Assembly (NCBI GenBank): GCA_024803745.1 | Contig: JANJXV010000188.1 | Location: 1,267,001-1,331,000, forward strand | DNA length: 64,000 bases | Origin: Megascapheus bottae | Taxonomy: Eukaryota > Chordata > Mammalia > Rodentia > Geomyidae | Reading direction: 5' to 3' | Translations under genes and position numbers: made by a program | The notes under the pieces: model-generated | The model's input: the letters and a program-made list of their open reading frames with translations, nothing else | What the model was told of the DNA's origin: nothing | Databases searched by the model: none | Shown here: piece after piece, positions 59,901 to 62,601 of the stretch | How the letters are laid out: each line of letters opens with the position of its first letter | Position numbering within the stretch: position 1 is the stretch's first letter

Positions 59901-62601
59901 TTCTCTCTTACTAAACCTAACACACTGATTATTGGTATCATGTAGTTTAATTGTACATGCAACTCACTTCAGAAGAACTCAATCCATTATACAATCTGAT
60001 TTTCAGCTTTCTAAGTCTGCTCTTCTCTCTCCTTCCTGTCACTAACTTGGCTGATTTCTTAACTGCTTCTCACCAAAAGACAAGAAACAACAGCCTAAAA
60101 GCTGGACTCTCATCATACCTGAAAATGAGCCTGTCTACTAAGTACCAGATTTCTAGAGAAGGAAAGAGGCCCACCAGCATTTTCACCTCAGAAACACTGA
60201 CACCACCTCATTGTTCCTGACTGGGACTCTCTCCTCCATTGTCTCAGTTCAAGTTGCATGTAGGAAATAGGTAAATAAGGTAGAGAATAGGTAAATAAGG
60301 ATACGGTTACTATGTTTTACTTCACAGTATACCATGACCAAGTCTCTGCTGCCTGACTCTATCATTTTCAATTTAGTTTCAATACAAGAGAAGGATACAT
60401 GAGGACACTGATCAGCTGTCATATAGATTGGGTACTAACCTCACCCTAGAGGTGAATTTACACTCAGATGACAGAAAATTCAACTCACCAAATGTTAATG
60501 CTTGGGTCACAAACTGCAATGGCAGTTAATGCTGTGTCATCTCTAAAAAATAAAATAATATAAAATCAGCCACAGAAAATCAGTTGGAACATTTAGAAGA
60601 AATCAAACTGTTTCTACAAGGCTGTGTACTAAAACCATAACTGTGTTCATCTGAGGAACATGCTCTGCCACTTGAGCTACATCGCCATCTCCAGCTCTTC
60701 TGTTCCCTCTAGCTATTTGCTCTGGTACTATGGTGTGAAGTAGGAGACATGTACTTAAATGAAAAGCAGTATTTCCATTTTACAATAGAATAGATTTGAA
60801 TCTCTTCAGGAACTTAAATATGGAAATTAGAAAAGTAAAGTTTTCACACAAGATAGAAGAATTGTTCCCCCTACCACAGTACCTAATGCCATCTTGTATG
60901 ACTTTCAATGCAATGCAATTCAAGGGCGCTCAACCCAGAGGTCACAGTCAATATTCTGCTTCCTCTCTTCCTCCTATTCCCTTCTTATTTTCAACAATCG
61001 TGGATGTCTTTACTGACTTACTTGCAGAGAGTACCAATGGGTGGCAGGCCAGAAGCAGAGAACTCTCCACTGCTAACCAGGACAATGAGAACTCCCTCTC
61101 CTTCTGGAGTCTCAATCCTTCACCCAATTTGCAACAAGAAAGAATGGCACAAAAAATTGCACTTCCCTGACCTTCCAAATGGTTCCCACAAACATGGTGC
61201 TTAGTCTCTGTACAGCTTTCTACACAAGTCTGTCGACATTTGGGTATCTGACCACTTAGGGCTGTCTTGTGTGCATCCATGTGCATCCTGCTAGTTATTA
61301 TCAACATCAATAATTAAATTGCACACAGTCAAATACTGTGAGAATTTCAAAACCTACTTTTTCTCCCCAAATAGCTATAACTGCCTGAAAACTAACTCTA
61401 CATATACTGTATATGCAAGGGGGTATTTCGTGTGCTTTCCTAAAAATATGGCCTCTCACTTCAATGAAATGTTCACCTGTGCTAAACAACCACTTATGCA
61501 AGACTGACAAATTCTTTTCCTAAACCACTGGTAGCACTGTTTTTGTGGGTTTCCTTATCTTCCATTTCCCTTGCTATGGAATTAATCAAGCTGATCTACC
61601 ACCTACATTTCTGCTTTCTCTCTTCCCTCCATGCTGGCACTATTGTTCTCTATCCATCCAGCCTCTCTGAGTGATAAAAAGGATTTGTATTTCATGAGTT
61701 ATTCACATTAATATCCAGAATATATGTTGGAATGATCGCACAGACATGCTTTTACTATTTAGTAGTATTTCACATTCATATAAAATTCTAACCCTTACTT
61801 GATGGTAAAAGCCTTCTCATCCCCTAAATAAATCACAAATGGTATGAGGGAGGTGTCTTCAGCTGTCACGTCTCCCATGAACATCTGATATCCTAGTCAT
61901 TATATTTTAACCAGTCTCCTCCCACAGCAATTGAAGGAGACACATCAGGGATGAATATGGCATGAAAAGATTCTCTGGTCTTTTCATCACCATCTCTTGA
62001 AATAGACATCCAGCACATAACTGTGTAAATTTTTGTTTAGGCCTGAACGTGAACTTAGAGGTAAGGCATTTTTGGATAATACCTATCAAATTAAAACCCA
62101 GTAATGACCAGCCTTTACTCATTCATTCTGGAGGAACAGAGGGAGGGAGAGAGGGAGGAAGAGAGACAGGGAGAGGGAGAGAACACATCTAAGTTGTTTC
62201 ATCCTCTAGCTAGAGAAAACAAATTCAATAGAAAGAAGTTTCTTAACCTGCTAAATCTTACAGCAAAACATTAAATTGTTTTTGGCCATGAAAATAGATT
62301 AGGAACAAGAAACATTCTTGGTATTTCTTCTTAAAAATAGCTAACATTTTAGAAAGGAACTACTGATATTATGGCCAAAGTAAATTAGAAAAATATCAAA
62401 GACCTTCAATTGTCATCTATACTTACAGGTCCCTAATCTCAATTACTTTCTTTTCTGTGACTGTCCTTTCATGGATGACTGTACTTACATACATGTAAAT
62501 ATGCATAAATACACATGGGTGACATTGTATGTTTATTCGGACCTTACCCTTCATTGTTGGTTCCTTTGTCAAGTTCAGTTGAGGTATCAGATAAAATATC
62601 A
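7484..62601 (-). CDS. TPTE2: TPTE/TPTE2-like voltage-sensing phosphatase gene (21 exons found; carries an in-frame stop)
   Basis: Family role: a membrane protein with four voltage-sensor helices joined to a PTEN-like phosphoinositide phosphatase and a C2 domain; it is mainly testis-associated in mammals. Seen here: 21 minus-strand exons with AG acceptors and GT donors whose phases join without frameshift, except for the unfilled C2 gap. They give a repetitive N-terminus, S1-S4, the linker [17 protein letters not shown], phosphatase P-loop HCKGGKGRTG, a GVETPSQ loop and a C2 tail ending [13 protein letters not shown]. The P-loop has the PTEN-like KGGKGR form of catalytically competent TPTE2 rather than the KGGTDR of human TPTE. 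Odd: an in-frame TAA in the 32.4-kb exon, and no recognisable exon(s) for the central C2 segment between 19,008 and 10,137. The first coding exon is not identified. Family assignment is secure; functional status (pseudogene, null allele or truncated product) is not. Confidence 0.88.
7519..7627 (-). CDS. TPTE2: TPTE last coding exon with stop codon
   Basis: Acceptor GTCCTTAG. 109 bp of coding sequence reads [35 protein letters not shown] and a TGA at 7,519-7,521. It aligns with [30 protein letters not shown]. The protein ends a little earlier than human TPTE, which continues after GEK. Confidence 0.92.
7655..7975 (+). mobile_element. L1 3' UTR fragment, sense
   Basis: TTCTTAATGTACTATGTTAT, a G-rich tract (GGGAAGGGAAGGGGGG), ACCTACTACCTGACGAATAT and an A-rich tail. 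Same 3' UTR as the L1s at 22.8, 25.5 and 27.9 kb. It lies inside the last intron, in the same strand as the window. Confidence 0.85.
8185..8348 (-). mobile_element. L1 3' UTR fragment, antisense
   Basis: Antisense of the L1 3' UTR: TGTCAGGTAGTAGGAGGTGC, CTTCTCATGTG and a C-rich tract CCCACCCCCTTCC. Confidence 0.75.
8382..8572 (+). repeat. SINE, sense, ID-like
   Basis: GGGGCTGGGAGTTTGGCCTA (A box), CTTGCCTAGCATGCATG, CAGGTTCAATGACTC (B-box position), then GGTGCTGTGG...AGTTCAAGCCCCAGGACTG. Confidence 0.92.
8665..8892 (-). repeat. SINE, antisense, dimeric type
   Basis: ACGACCTTGAGTTC, CTTGAGCTCCAGTTGC, CCTCAGATCTCACCCTCCTG, TAGCTAGAATGACAGG in order. Confidence 0.75.
9310..9485 (-). repeat. 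SINE, antisense
   Basis: CAGCACCACTTCTGGCTTTT, GTGGTACCGAGGAATCAAAC (antisense B box), then TGAGTAGCTAGGATAATAG. Confidence 0.8.
10067..10137 (-). CDS. TPTE2: TPTE exon: C2 domain
   Basis: 71-bp exon, acceptor GTTTTTAG, donor GTAAGG. Reads [20 protein letters not shown] then EKN, aligning with [23 protein letters not shown] of human TPTE (CBR3-side strands of C2). Phase joins the last exon through an Arg codon. Confidence 0.9.
10190..10315 (-). pseudogene. Possible decayed central C2 exon of the TPTE-like gene
   Basis: On the minus strand just upstream of the 10.1-kb exon, one frame reads EKVFSSSL, stop, VHCNR, stop, DVAIDV. This loosely recalls EKKVVFSTISL...TDKILIDVF of the C2 domain. Two stops, no clear splice sites and low identity make it no more than a candidate relic; chance similarity is quite possible. 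Confidence 0.15.
10855..10892. repeat. (CA)n microsatellite
   Basis: About 19 CA units. Confidence 0.95.
10893..13070. other. Intron, no exon recognised
   Basis: Part of the 8.9-kb intron where the missing C2 exon(s) should lie. I read the minus strand for family C2 motifs and found none. The 10,900-11,420 stretch looks like a unit of its own (possible LTR or DNA transposon relic) but I cannot name it. Confidence 0.35.
13072..13420 (-). mobile_element. L1 3' end, antisense
   Basis: Antisense L1 3' UTR: TTATTGTAATGTATAGAGGG, CACCAGATAGTAGGTGTC, C-rich tract, CAAATAAACATACATACAAT, GATACAGTAACAATATGAG. Confidence 0.85.
13421..16280. other. Intron, no exon recognised
   Basis: Long A/T-rich intronic stretch. 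Open frames up to 107 codons lack splice-phase or family support. Nothing nameable. Confidence 0.35.
16380..17005 (+). mobile_element. Class II (ERVK-like) LTR, probably solo
   Basis: Promoter-like CATATAAACCCTTGTG (16,875) is followed by AAAATAAAATTGGCAGC, a TTGATCAGGATGCTTGTCTT segment, CCCTCTAGGTTCTTGGCCCT and CCCGCTGGATGGGACA. This order (TATA, AATAAA, pyrimidine-rich R/U5, GGGACA-type end) fits rodent class II LTRs. The left boundary and target duplication were not resolved. Confidence 0.6.
17030..17135 (-). repeat. SINE fragment, antisense
   Basis: TTAATTGGGGATAAG, GGCTTCAAACCACAATCCTC, CAGCCTCCTAAGTAGCTAGG. Confidence 0.7.
17525..17775 (+). repeat. SINE, sense, dimeric type
   Basis: GCTGGGCTCAGTGGC, CTGAGATCTGAGGATCAAGG, TTCAAAGCCATCCTGGGC, CTTATCTCCATCTAACCTCC, then second monomer AAACAGGAAGTGGGGCTTGG. 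Confidence 0.85.
17870..18055 (+). repeat. B1-like or other SINE remnant, sense
   Basis: AGGCCAGCCTGGGTAAAGAG followed by GCCCAAGCCTGTAGTCCCAG, a 7SL-like arrangement. Diverged; family uncertain. Confidence 0.4.
18255..18450 (-). repeat. SINE, antisense
   Basis: GTCTTGAACCTGCTCAGC, CACTCTATCACTTGAGG, GGCTTCAAACTGTGGTCCTC. Confidence 0.65.
19008..19113 (-). CDS. TPTE2: TPTE exon: end of phosphatase domain and start of C2
   Basis: 106-bp exon, acceptor GCTTTACAG, donor GTAAGT. Reads [19 protein letters not shown] then [16 protein letters not shown], aligning with KRYVAYFAQVKHLYNW...FIIYSI of TPTE. It ends one base into a codon. The exon it should join was not found. Confidence 0.93.
19228..19422 (+). 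repeat. SINE, sense, ID-like, well preserved
   Basis: GGGCTGGGAGTTTGGCCTAG (A box), GGTTCGATTCC (intact B box), GCCGGAAGTGGTGCTGAGGC, CTGAGCTCAAGCCCATGACT and an A-rich tail. AAGGAAGACAACATTTAG flanks both sides (19,212 and 19,425), a clear target-site duplication. It sits about 115 bp upstream of a TPTE exon. Confidence 0.95.
19935..20155 (+). repeat. SINE, sense, dimeric type, diverged
   Basis: GCTGATGTCTGTAATCCAAG, CTACTCAGGAGGCAGAAGC, then CACTGAGTTTAAGCCCCAGG. Confidence 0.65.
20225..20358 (-). repeat. SINE fragment, antisense
   Basis: TGCCAGGGCTGGCTTTGAAA, CACCATTCTCAAATCTCAGC. Confidence 0.55.
21602..21912 (+). mobile_element. Solo class II LTR (21,608-21,906) with 6-bp target duplication
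   Basis: The element begins TGTTGGGAGCC and ends CCCCGGCA, the TG...CA termini and sequence of rodent ERVK/IAP-related LTRs. It is 299 bp long and flanked by GAGAAC at 21,602-21,607 and 21,907-21,912, the 6-bp duplication typical of this class. A GGGATATAAG promoter-like motif lies at about 21,756. No internal proviral sequence remains, so it arose by LTR-LTR recombination. Confidence 0.88.
22087..22167 (-). CDS. TPTE2: TPTE exon: phosphatase domain, GERRTD and TI-type loop
   Basis: 81-bp exon, acceptor CTGTAG, donor GTAAGT. Reads [16 protein letters not shown] then [11 protein letters not shown]. It corresponds to [14 protein letters not shown]...FQGVETPSQ of human TPTE and the PTEN YGEVRTRD...IPSQ segment. 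Confidence 0.95.
22330..22835 (-). mobile_element. Old L1 ORF2 fragment, antisense
   Basis: Antisense L1 ORF2: GGATATTAGGACTTTGTCAG, TTCTTTGCTGTGCAGAAAAT, CCTGCCTATGCCTATCAGTT, CTACATATGGAAGTCC. It diverges from the local young L1s and looks like an older subfamily. Confidence 0.8.
22838..23690 (+). mobile_element. L1 3' end, sense
   Basis: Begins AGATGCTGGAGGGGATGTGG in the end of ORF2 (TGGTGGGAGTGCAAACTC, CCATTTGGAAGGAAATGG, TTAAGTGAAGTAAGTCAG). Continues through the 3' UTR with GGGTGGGAGTTGGGGGAGGG to AATAAAAAATATTTTTAAAA. 5'-truncated. Confidence 0.92.
24223..24284 (-). CDS. TPTE2: TPTE exon: second half of catalytic P-loop
   Basis: 62-bp exon, acceptor TTTTCTAG, donor GTAGGA. After a split Gly codon it reads [20 protein letters not shown], completing HCKGGKGRTG with the catalytic Arg. 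Matches RTGTMVCA...TAK of the family. Confidence 0.93.
24470..24765 (+). repeat. SINE, sense, diverged
   Basis: ATTCCCAGGTGGGAAGATCAGG and a second half CACATCTACAGCCCTCAT... with GCCAAGCACGTGCCAGGTGC. Diverged; family uncertain. Confidence 0.4.
25236..25500 (-). pseudogene. RPL7A: RPL7A processed pseudogene, 3' part
   Basis: The minus strand reads [12 protein letters not shown], then after frameshifts [20 protein letters not shown] codons and TAG, the C-terminus of ribosomal protein L7a (DEIRRHWGGN...[12 protein letters not shown]). A short 3' UTR with AATAAA (25,260) and A-rich end follows. The 5' part is missing. Confidence 0.75.
25513..26118 (+). mobile_element. L1 3' end, sense
   Basis: Begins CCCTTCGATTGATGAGTGGA. 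Near-identical to the L1 at 23,083 onward, including the terminal ORF2 segment and the 3' UTR. G-rich tract GGAGGGGGTTTGGGGGGGGA at about 25,981, ending in AATAAAAAACAACAACAAAA. Confidence 0.93.
26119..26850 (+). mobile_element. L1 ORF2 reverse-transcriptase fragment, sense
   Basis: Encodes fragments of L1 reverse transcriptase, including LFADDMILF with the catalytic FADD box at about 26,827-26,853. Stops and indels elsewhere. Cut off at 26,850 by an antisense L1. Confidence 0.88.
26851..27950 (-). mobile_element. L1 3' end, antisense, inserted into L1
   Basis: Starts with the reverse complement of an L1 3' end (TTTTTTCCATACATC...) right after ATGATTCTT of the older ORF2. It runs back through the 3' UTR and C-terminal ORF2 to about 27,950. 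A nested insertion, followed by an (AAAAC)n run. Confidence 0.88.
27956..30990 (+). mobile_element. Truncated L1 (about 3 kb), sense, decayed ORF2
   Basis: Covers ORF2 from before the reverse transcriptase ([13 protein letters not shown] at about 28,210; [20 protein letters not shown] at about 28,691) to the 3' UTR and AATAAAG end. The FADD box reads FAND at about 28,902-28,913 and frames are interrupted, so it is inactive. It fills most of the 7.9-kb intron inside the P-loop. Confidence 0.92.
31000..32160. other. Intron, mostly unrecognised
   Basis: A diverged SINE-like segment (about 31,105-31,345) is visible. The rest holds no exon that I can support. Confidence 0.35.
32177..32265 (-). 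CDS. TPTE2: TPTE exon: phosphatase domain with catalytic cysteine
   Basis: 89-bp exon, acceptor AAACCAG, donor GTAATG. Reads [16 protein letters not shown] then [19 protein letters not shown] is the first half of the HCx5R P-loop; the Cys is the nucleophile. The motif is completed across an intron of about 7.9 kb by GRTG in the 24.2-kb exon. Confidence 0.95.
32366..32447 (-). CDS. TPTE2: TPTE exon: phosphatase domain, interrupted by an in-frame TAA
   Basis: 82-bp exon, acceptor TTTCTTTCAG, donor GTAAGT. Reads [18 protein letters not shown], stop, DHNVPTL. The TAA at 32,389-32,391 replaces the first acidic residue of the I-D-D-H-N motif (E-D-H-N in PTEN). Phase is intact on both sides, so the stop is real in this sequence unless it is a sequencing error. 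A product ending here would keep the voltage sensor and lose the catalytic loop. Confidence 0.93.
32935..33085 (+). mobile_element. L1 3' UTR end, sense
   Basis: GACAAAAACATGAGAAGGGG, TTTGAGAAGTAATGTAACC, CTATACATTAACCCTAAATA: the terminal part of the L1 3' UTR. Confidence 0.7.
33100..33440 (-). other. Unidentified open region on the minus strand, possible retrocopy fragment
   Basis: All three minus frames are open for 64-83 codons. One reads [20 protein letters not shown]...[16 protein letters not shown], which looks protein-like, but I do not recognise it. No TPTE similarity and no splice phase. It could be a retropseudogene fragment or chance. Confidence 0.25.
33557..33617 (-). CDS. TPTE2: TPTE exon: phosphatase domain
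   Basis: 61-bp exon, acceptor TTTTTTAG, donor GTATGT. Reads [20 protein letters not shown], the [20 protein letters not shown] segment of TPTE. It ends after the first base of a Ser codon completed by the next exon. Confidence 0.93.
33620..35030. other. Intron, no exon recognised
   Basis: No family motif, splice-phased exon or nameable repeat seen on either strand. Confidence 0.35.
35036..35175 (-). repeat. SINE, antisense, truncated
   Basis: T-rich start (TTG)n, GCCAGTCCTGGGATTGAGCT, CTCAAGGCTAGAGCTCTACC, CACTTCCGGCTTTTTTCTAG, GGTACCG. Confidence 0.85.
35180..36080. other. Intron, no exon recognised
   Basis: A 36-nt CA/TA-rich patch at about 35,248-35,300; the 35,560-36,060 part may be an old antisense L1, too diverged to delimit. 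Confidence 0.3.
36088..36275 (-). repeat. SINE, antisense, ID-like
   Basis: TTTTTTTTACCAATCCTGGG, CTCAAGGCTAGGGCTCTACC, GTGATCCCAAGGAATGGAAC, CATACTAGGAAAGCACTCTA. Confidence 0.88.
36965..37205 (+). mobile_element. Possible LTR remnant
   Basis: ATCAGAGATGCCCAGATCAG followed by AAATAAATGGGTGCTCTTAC and AGGGCTTCG suggest an LTR poly(A) region. No termini or target duplication found; tentative. Confidence 0.3.
37350..37414 (-). CDS. TPTE2: TPTE exon: phosphatase domain, early segment
   Basis: 65-bp exon, acceptor TTTCCAG, donor GTAAGC. Reads [21 protein letters not shown], the AMSFPSSG...FYRNPI segment of TPTE and counterpart of the PTEN AMGFPAE...YRNN region. Confidence 0.93.
37578..37770 (+). 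repeat. SINE, sense, ID-like
   Basis: TAGGGAGGTGATTTTGTGGC, CTTGCATGCAAAAACAC, ACACCAGAAGTGGCAGTGTG, GAGTTCAAGCCCCAGGACTG. Confidence 0.82.
38225..38490 (+). repeat. SINE, sense, diverged
   Basis: CTCAATCTTGGAAATCAGC, TTCAGGAGGCAAAGATCTGA...TTCATCTCAATAAATGGC and a second half with GACAGAAAGCAAGAGC. Preceded by a GAAA-rich tract (38,129-38,225). Confidence 0.5.
38687..38750 (-). CDS. TPTE2: TPTE exon: linker and start of phosphatase domain
   Basis: 64-bp exon, acceptor CTCTCAG, donor GTTTGT. Reads [20 protein letters not shown]. It matches [20 protein letters not shown] of human TPTE and the [10 protein letters not shown] signature at the start of PTEN-like phosphatases. Confidence 0.95.
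38864..38963 (-). CDS. TPTE2: TPTE exon: voltage-sensor S4
   Basis: 100-bp exon, donor GTAAGT. After the split Arg codon it reads [19 protein letters not shown], then [14 protein letters not shown]. Arginines recur in a hydrophobic helix (R-x5-R-x2-R-x5-R across the junction), the gating-charge pattern of S4. The basic tail starts the phosphoinositide-binding linker that couples sensor to enzyme in this family. Confidence 0.95.
39638..39930. repeat. (CTTT)n/(CTTC)n microsatellite at the PSMC1 retrocopy tail
   Basis: About 290 bp of TTTC then TTCC repeats. It begins where the poly(A) tail (T on this strand) of the PSMC1 retrocopy should be, just beyond its AATAAA at 39,944-39,949. Long low-complexity open frames here are not genes. 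Confidence 0.95.
39931..41455 (-). pseudogene. PSMC1: PSMC1 (26S proteasome ATPase Rpt2) processed pseudogene
   Basis: Intronless minus-strand copy of the whole mRNA. ATG at 41,447-41,449 opens [10 protein letters not shown]. Then come [90 protein letters not shown] and the end [13 protein letters not shown] at 40,141. The Walker A loop (GPPGTGKT) is destroyed and several frameshifts separate the pieces. The 3' UTR has AATAAA. Confidence 0.95.
41456..42360. other. Intron, no exon recognised
   Basis: GACAGA/CA-rich patch at about 41,725-41,790; otherwise nothing nameable. Confidence 0.35.
42369..42488 (-). CDS. TPTE2: TPTE exon: voltage-sensor S3
   Basis: 120-bp exon with acceptor TCTTACAG and donor GTAGGA. 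Reads [16 protein letters not shown] then the hydrophobic S3 ([16 protein letters not shown]) and FFKDIQ. It aligns with QYFSDLFNILDTAIIV of human TPTE. Phase joins both neighbours. Confidence 0.93.
42620..43460. other. Intron, no exon recognised
   Basis: Several open frames of 60-96 codons on both strands without family or splice support. Confidence 0.35.
43470..43692 (-). repeat. SINE, antisense, full dimer
   Basis: ACAGTCATGGGGCTTGAACT, CACTTCTGGTTTTCTAGTAG, TTAACTGGAGATAGGAATCT, GAGTAGCTAGGATTACAGGC. Confidence 0.88.
43712..43906 (-). repeat. SINE, antisense, ID-like
   Basis: CAAGTCTTGGTGCTTCAACT, TGGACTTTCTCAAGGTTAGA, GTGGAACCGAGGAATTGAAC (antisense B box). Tandem with the SINE at 43,470. 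Confidence 0.88.
44153..44342 (+). repeat. SINE, sense, ID-like
   Basis: GGCTGGGAGTTTGTCCTAGT (A box), GGTGCAATTCCTTGGCACC, AGTGGTGCTGTGGCTCAAG, GAGTTCAAGCACCAGGACTG. It ends about 140 bp from the S1-S2 exon. Confidence 0.9.
44484..44645 (-). CDS. TPTE2: TPTE exon: voltage-sensor S1-S2
   Basis: 162-bp exon, acceptor TTTATTTTAG, donor GTAAGT. It encodes hydrophobic S1 ([17 protein letters not shown]), an extracellular loop ([11 protein letters not shown], near-identical to SKLYIPLEYRS of human TPTE) and S2 ([19 protein letters not shown]). This is the most readily recognised exon of the gene. Confidence 0.95.
45070..45395 (+). repeat. SINE, sense, diverged composite
   Basis: GTGTGCGGTGGTTCATAGCT, AGGTCAAGGCCAGCCCCAGC (B1-like), then another CTTGTCCCAGCCAGG... 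half. Confidence 0.5.
45800..45972. repeat. (CTTC)n/(CCCTCT)n pyrimidine tract
   Basis: Mixed CTTC, CCTT and CCCTCT repeats running into an antisense SINE. Confidence 0.9.
46015..46207 (-). repeat. SINE, antisense
   Basis: CTGAGCTGCTTTTGCTCAAG, CTTGAGCCAAAATGCCACTT, TTGAGATAAGAATCTCAAG, GGATTAGAGATGTGAGCCAC. Confidence 0.78.
46492..46542 (-). CDS. TPTE2: TPTE exon: cytosolic junction and start of S1
   Basis: 51-bp exon, acceptor TTTTACAG, donor GTGGGT. Reads [16 protein letters not shown] and continues into [11 protein letters not shown]. It corresponds to the KIKKIVHSIVSSFAFG region of human TPTE/TPTE2 just before and at the start of S1. Confidence 0.85.
47248..47532. repeat. (GGGA)n-(GGA)n purine microsatellite
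   Basis: About 285 bp of GGGA, GAGA and GGA repeats. The equivalent site in the other duplicate (62,136-62,186) is about 50 bp. Confidence 0.95.
47904..47957 (-). CDS. TPTE2: N-terminal repeat exon, type a (54 bp), next to the membrane domain
   Basis: Acceptor CCTGTAG and donor GTATGT. Reads [17 protein letters not shown], then splices through a Gly codon into [10 protein letters not shown] of the first transmembrane exon. Second member of the pair with 62,548-62,601; same length and phase. Confidence 0.7.
48155..49419 (-). mobile_element. Twin-primed L1 (5' inversion) with 12-bp target duplication
   Basis: Bounded by CAATCATTTCTT at 48,155-48,166 and 49,408-49,419. The left part (48,167-48,916) is an antisense L1 3' end. 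The right part (48,917-49,407) is sense ORF2 lying immediately upstream in L1 order. Both inner boundaries fall at the same place in L1 (GAGCTCCCC), which is the signature of twin priming. Confidence 0.9.
50000..50165 (-). repeat. SINE, antisense, partial
   Basis: GGGACTCTACCACTTGAGCC, CTTTGAACCATGGTCTTCAT, ATTACAGGCATGAGACACC. Its first part is shared with 63,420-63,510. Confidence 0.7.
50267..50312. repeat. (TA)n microsatellite
   Basis: About 22 TA units followed by CACACA. Confidence 0.96.
50675..50874 (-). repeat. SINE, antisense, ID-like
   Basis: TTCTAGTCCTGGGTCTTGAA, ATAGCAGCACTTCTGAGTTT, GTACCTAGGAATCAAACC, GCTAGATAGGCAATCTAAT. Confidence 0.85.
50880..51015. repeat. CT/CTGT-rich pyrimidine tract
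   Basis: CTTCC, CTCTGT and CTTT repeats between two antisense SINEs. Confidence 0.85.
51045..51285 (-). repeat. SINE, antisense, dimeric
   Basis: AGAGTCTTATACTCAGGGCT, GCACTTCCAGTTTTCTGATG, TTAATTAGAGTC, CTCAAATCTCAGCCTCCTGA, AGCTAGGATTGCAGG. Confidence 0.82.
52130..52798 (+). pseudogene. DSTN: Destrin (DSTN) processed pseudogene
   Basis: ATG at 52,140 opens [19 protein letters not shown], followed by an in-frame stop, KFSTPE, a second stop and [12 protein letters not shown]. Then [72 protein letters not shown] and TAG (52,605-52,607), with one or more frameshifts. These are destrin residues ([24 protein letters not shown]), not cofilin. Intronless with 3' UTR. The tail may continue beyond the GINS4 insertion. 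Confidence 0.93.
52799..53785 (+). pseudogene. GINS4: GINS4 (SLD5) processed pseudogene with 8-bp target duplication
   Basis: ATG at 52,863 opens [21 protein letters not shown] codons (frame shifts early). Then [63 protein letters not shown] and the end [13 protein letters not shown] at 53,501-53,503, with frameshifts between. The 3' end has AATAAA motifs and a poly(A). AAAATCTT repeats at 52,799-52,806 and 53,778-53,785. Confidence 0.93.
53873..53915. repeat. (CA)n microsatellite
   Basis: About 21 CA units. Confidence 0.96.
53930..56365. other. Intron, no exon established
   Basis: Holds a B1-like remnant (about 54,165-54,285) and (TA)n at 55,030-55,047. A minus-strand segment at 55,453-55,520 reads [19 protein letters not shown] followed by a GTGAGT donor, but its phase does not fit the array. 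A 95-codon minus frame at 55,973-56,260 is unsupported. Confidence 0.3.
56370..56562 (+). repeat. SINE, sense, dimeric
   Basis: CAGGGGCTGAGATCTGAGCA, GGTTCAAAGCCAACCCAGCC, TTACCACCAGAAAACC, GGTGGCGCTGTGGCACAAGC, A-rich tail. Confidence 0.88.
57111..57167 (-). CDS. TPTE2: N-terminal repeat exon, type c (57 bp)
   Basis: A 57-bp symmetric exon with acceptor GTCCACAG and donor GTGAGTTG. Reads [18 protein letters not shown]. Its flanks match those of the exon at 57,958 over roughly 500 bp, so the two are a tandem exon duplication. Joining it to the 47.9-kb exon gives a Cys codon and keeps frame. Confidence 0.65.
57615..57949 (+). mobile_element. L1 3' UTR insertion beside a splice donor
   Basis: GTTCTTAATGTACTATGTTAT through ATAGAAGAGGGAGGGG and CACCTACTATCTGAGG to AATAAAAAAAAAATT. 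Absent from the paralogous place in the neighbouring unit (57,100). It ends about 8 bp from the donor of exon 57,958-58,014. Confidence 0.85.
57958..58014 (-). CDS. TPTE2: N-terminal repeat exon, type d (57 bp)
   Basis: Acceptor GTCCACAG and donor GTGAGTT flank 57 bp reading [18 protein letters not shown]. Paralogous to the exon at 57,111-57,167 ([18 protein letters not shown]). An L1 3' end is inserted only about 8 bp beyond the donor, which may affect splicing. Confidence 0.65.
58250..59030. other. Intron with unsupported open frames
   Basis: A minus-strand frame at 58,727-59,008 reads [20 protein letters not shown] and onward for 93 codons. I recognise no family and its ends do not fit the array phase. 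Confidence 0.3.
59219..59269 (-). CDS. TPTE2: N-terminal repeat exon, type f (51 bp), downstream tandem copy
   Basis: Same boundaries, length and phase as the exon at 59,686-59,736. Reads [16 protein letters not shown]. Splicing the two f exons together creates a serine codon and no stop. The changes between the two copies leave the frame open. Confidence 0.65.
59686..59736 (-). CDS. TPTE2: N-terminal repeat exon, type f (51 bp), upstream tandem copy
   Basis: Bounded by acceptor CTTTAG and donor GTCAGA. Reads [16 protein letters not shown]. The NDP...EEFK pattern resembles the repeated NDSPQTSEFKG segments in the N-terminus of human TPTE (recalled), which links the array to this gene. It lies in the second unit of a 469-bp tandem duplication. 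Confidence 0.65.
60489..60542 (-). CDS. TPTE2: N-terminal repeat exon, type c/d/e (54 bp)
   Basis: A 54-bp symmetric exon with donor GTGAGTTG reads [17 protein letters not shown] in the phase shared by the whole array. It is a diverged paralogue of the 57-bp exons at 57,958 and 57,111 (pattern D-[ST]-x-L-x-[AT]-x-x-V). An alternative acceptor two bases downstream exists (AGAG), but it would break the phase. Confidence 0.55.
60670..61685. other. Intron; decayed relative of the f-exon block at about 61,235-61,335
   Basis: AATTAAATTGCACACAGTCA near 61,312 matches the sequence flanking the two f exons, and GTATCTGACC lies at the donor position (61,242). The exon between them is unrecognisable (about 41 bp, [11 protein letters not shown] in phase). 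The rest holds no supported exon. Confidence 0.35.

Larger units (their letters stand above)
59036..59930. repeat. 469-bp tandem duplication carrying the f exons
   Basis: CTGCTCCCTACAATAGCAAA starts both units (59,037 and 59,506). They stay collinear through CAGAAATGATCAAT, the f exon and AATTTGTAGAAAT to TTTTTCTCTCTTA. The second unit is slightly shorter. Confidence 0.92.
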
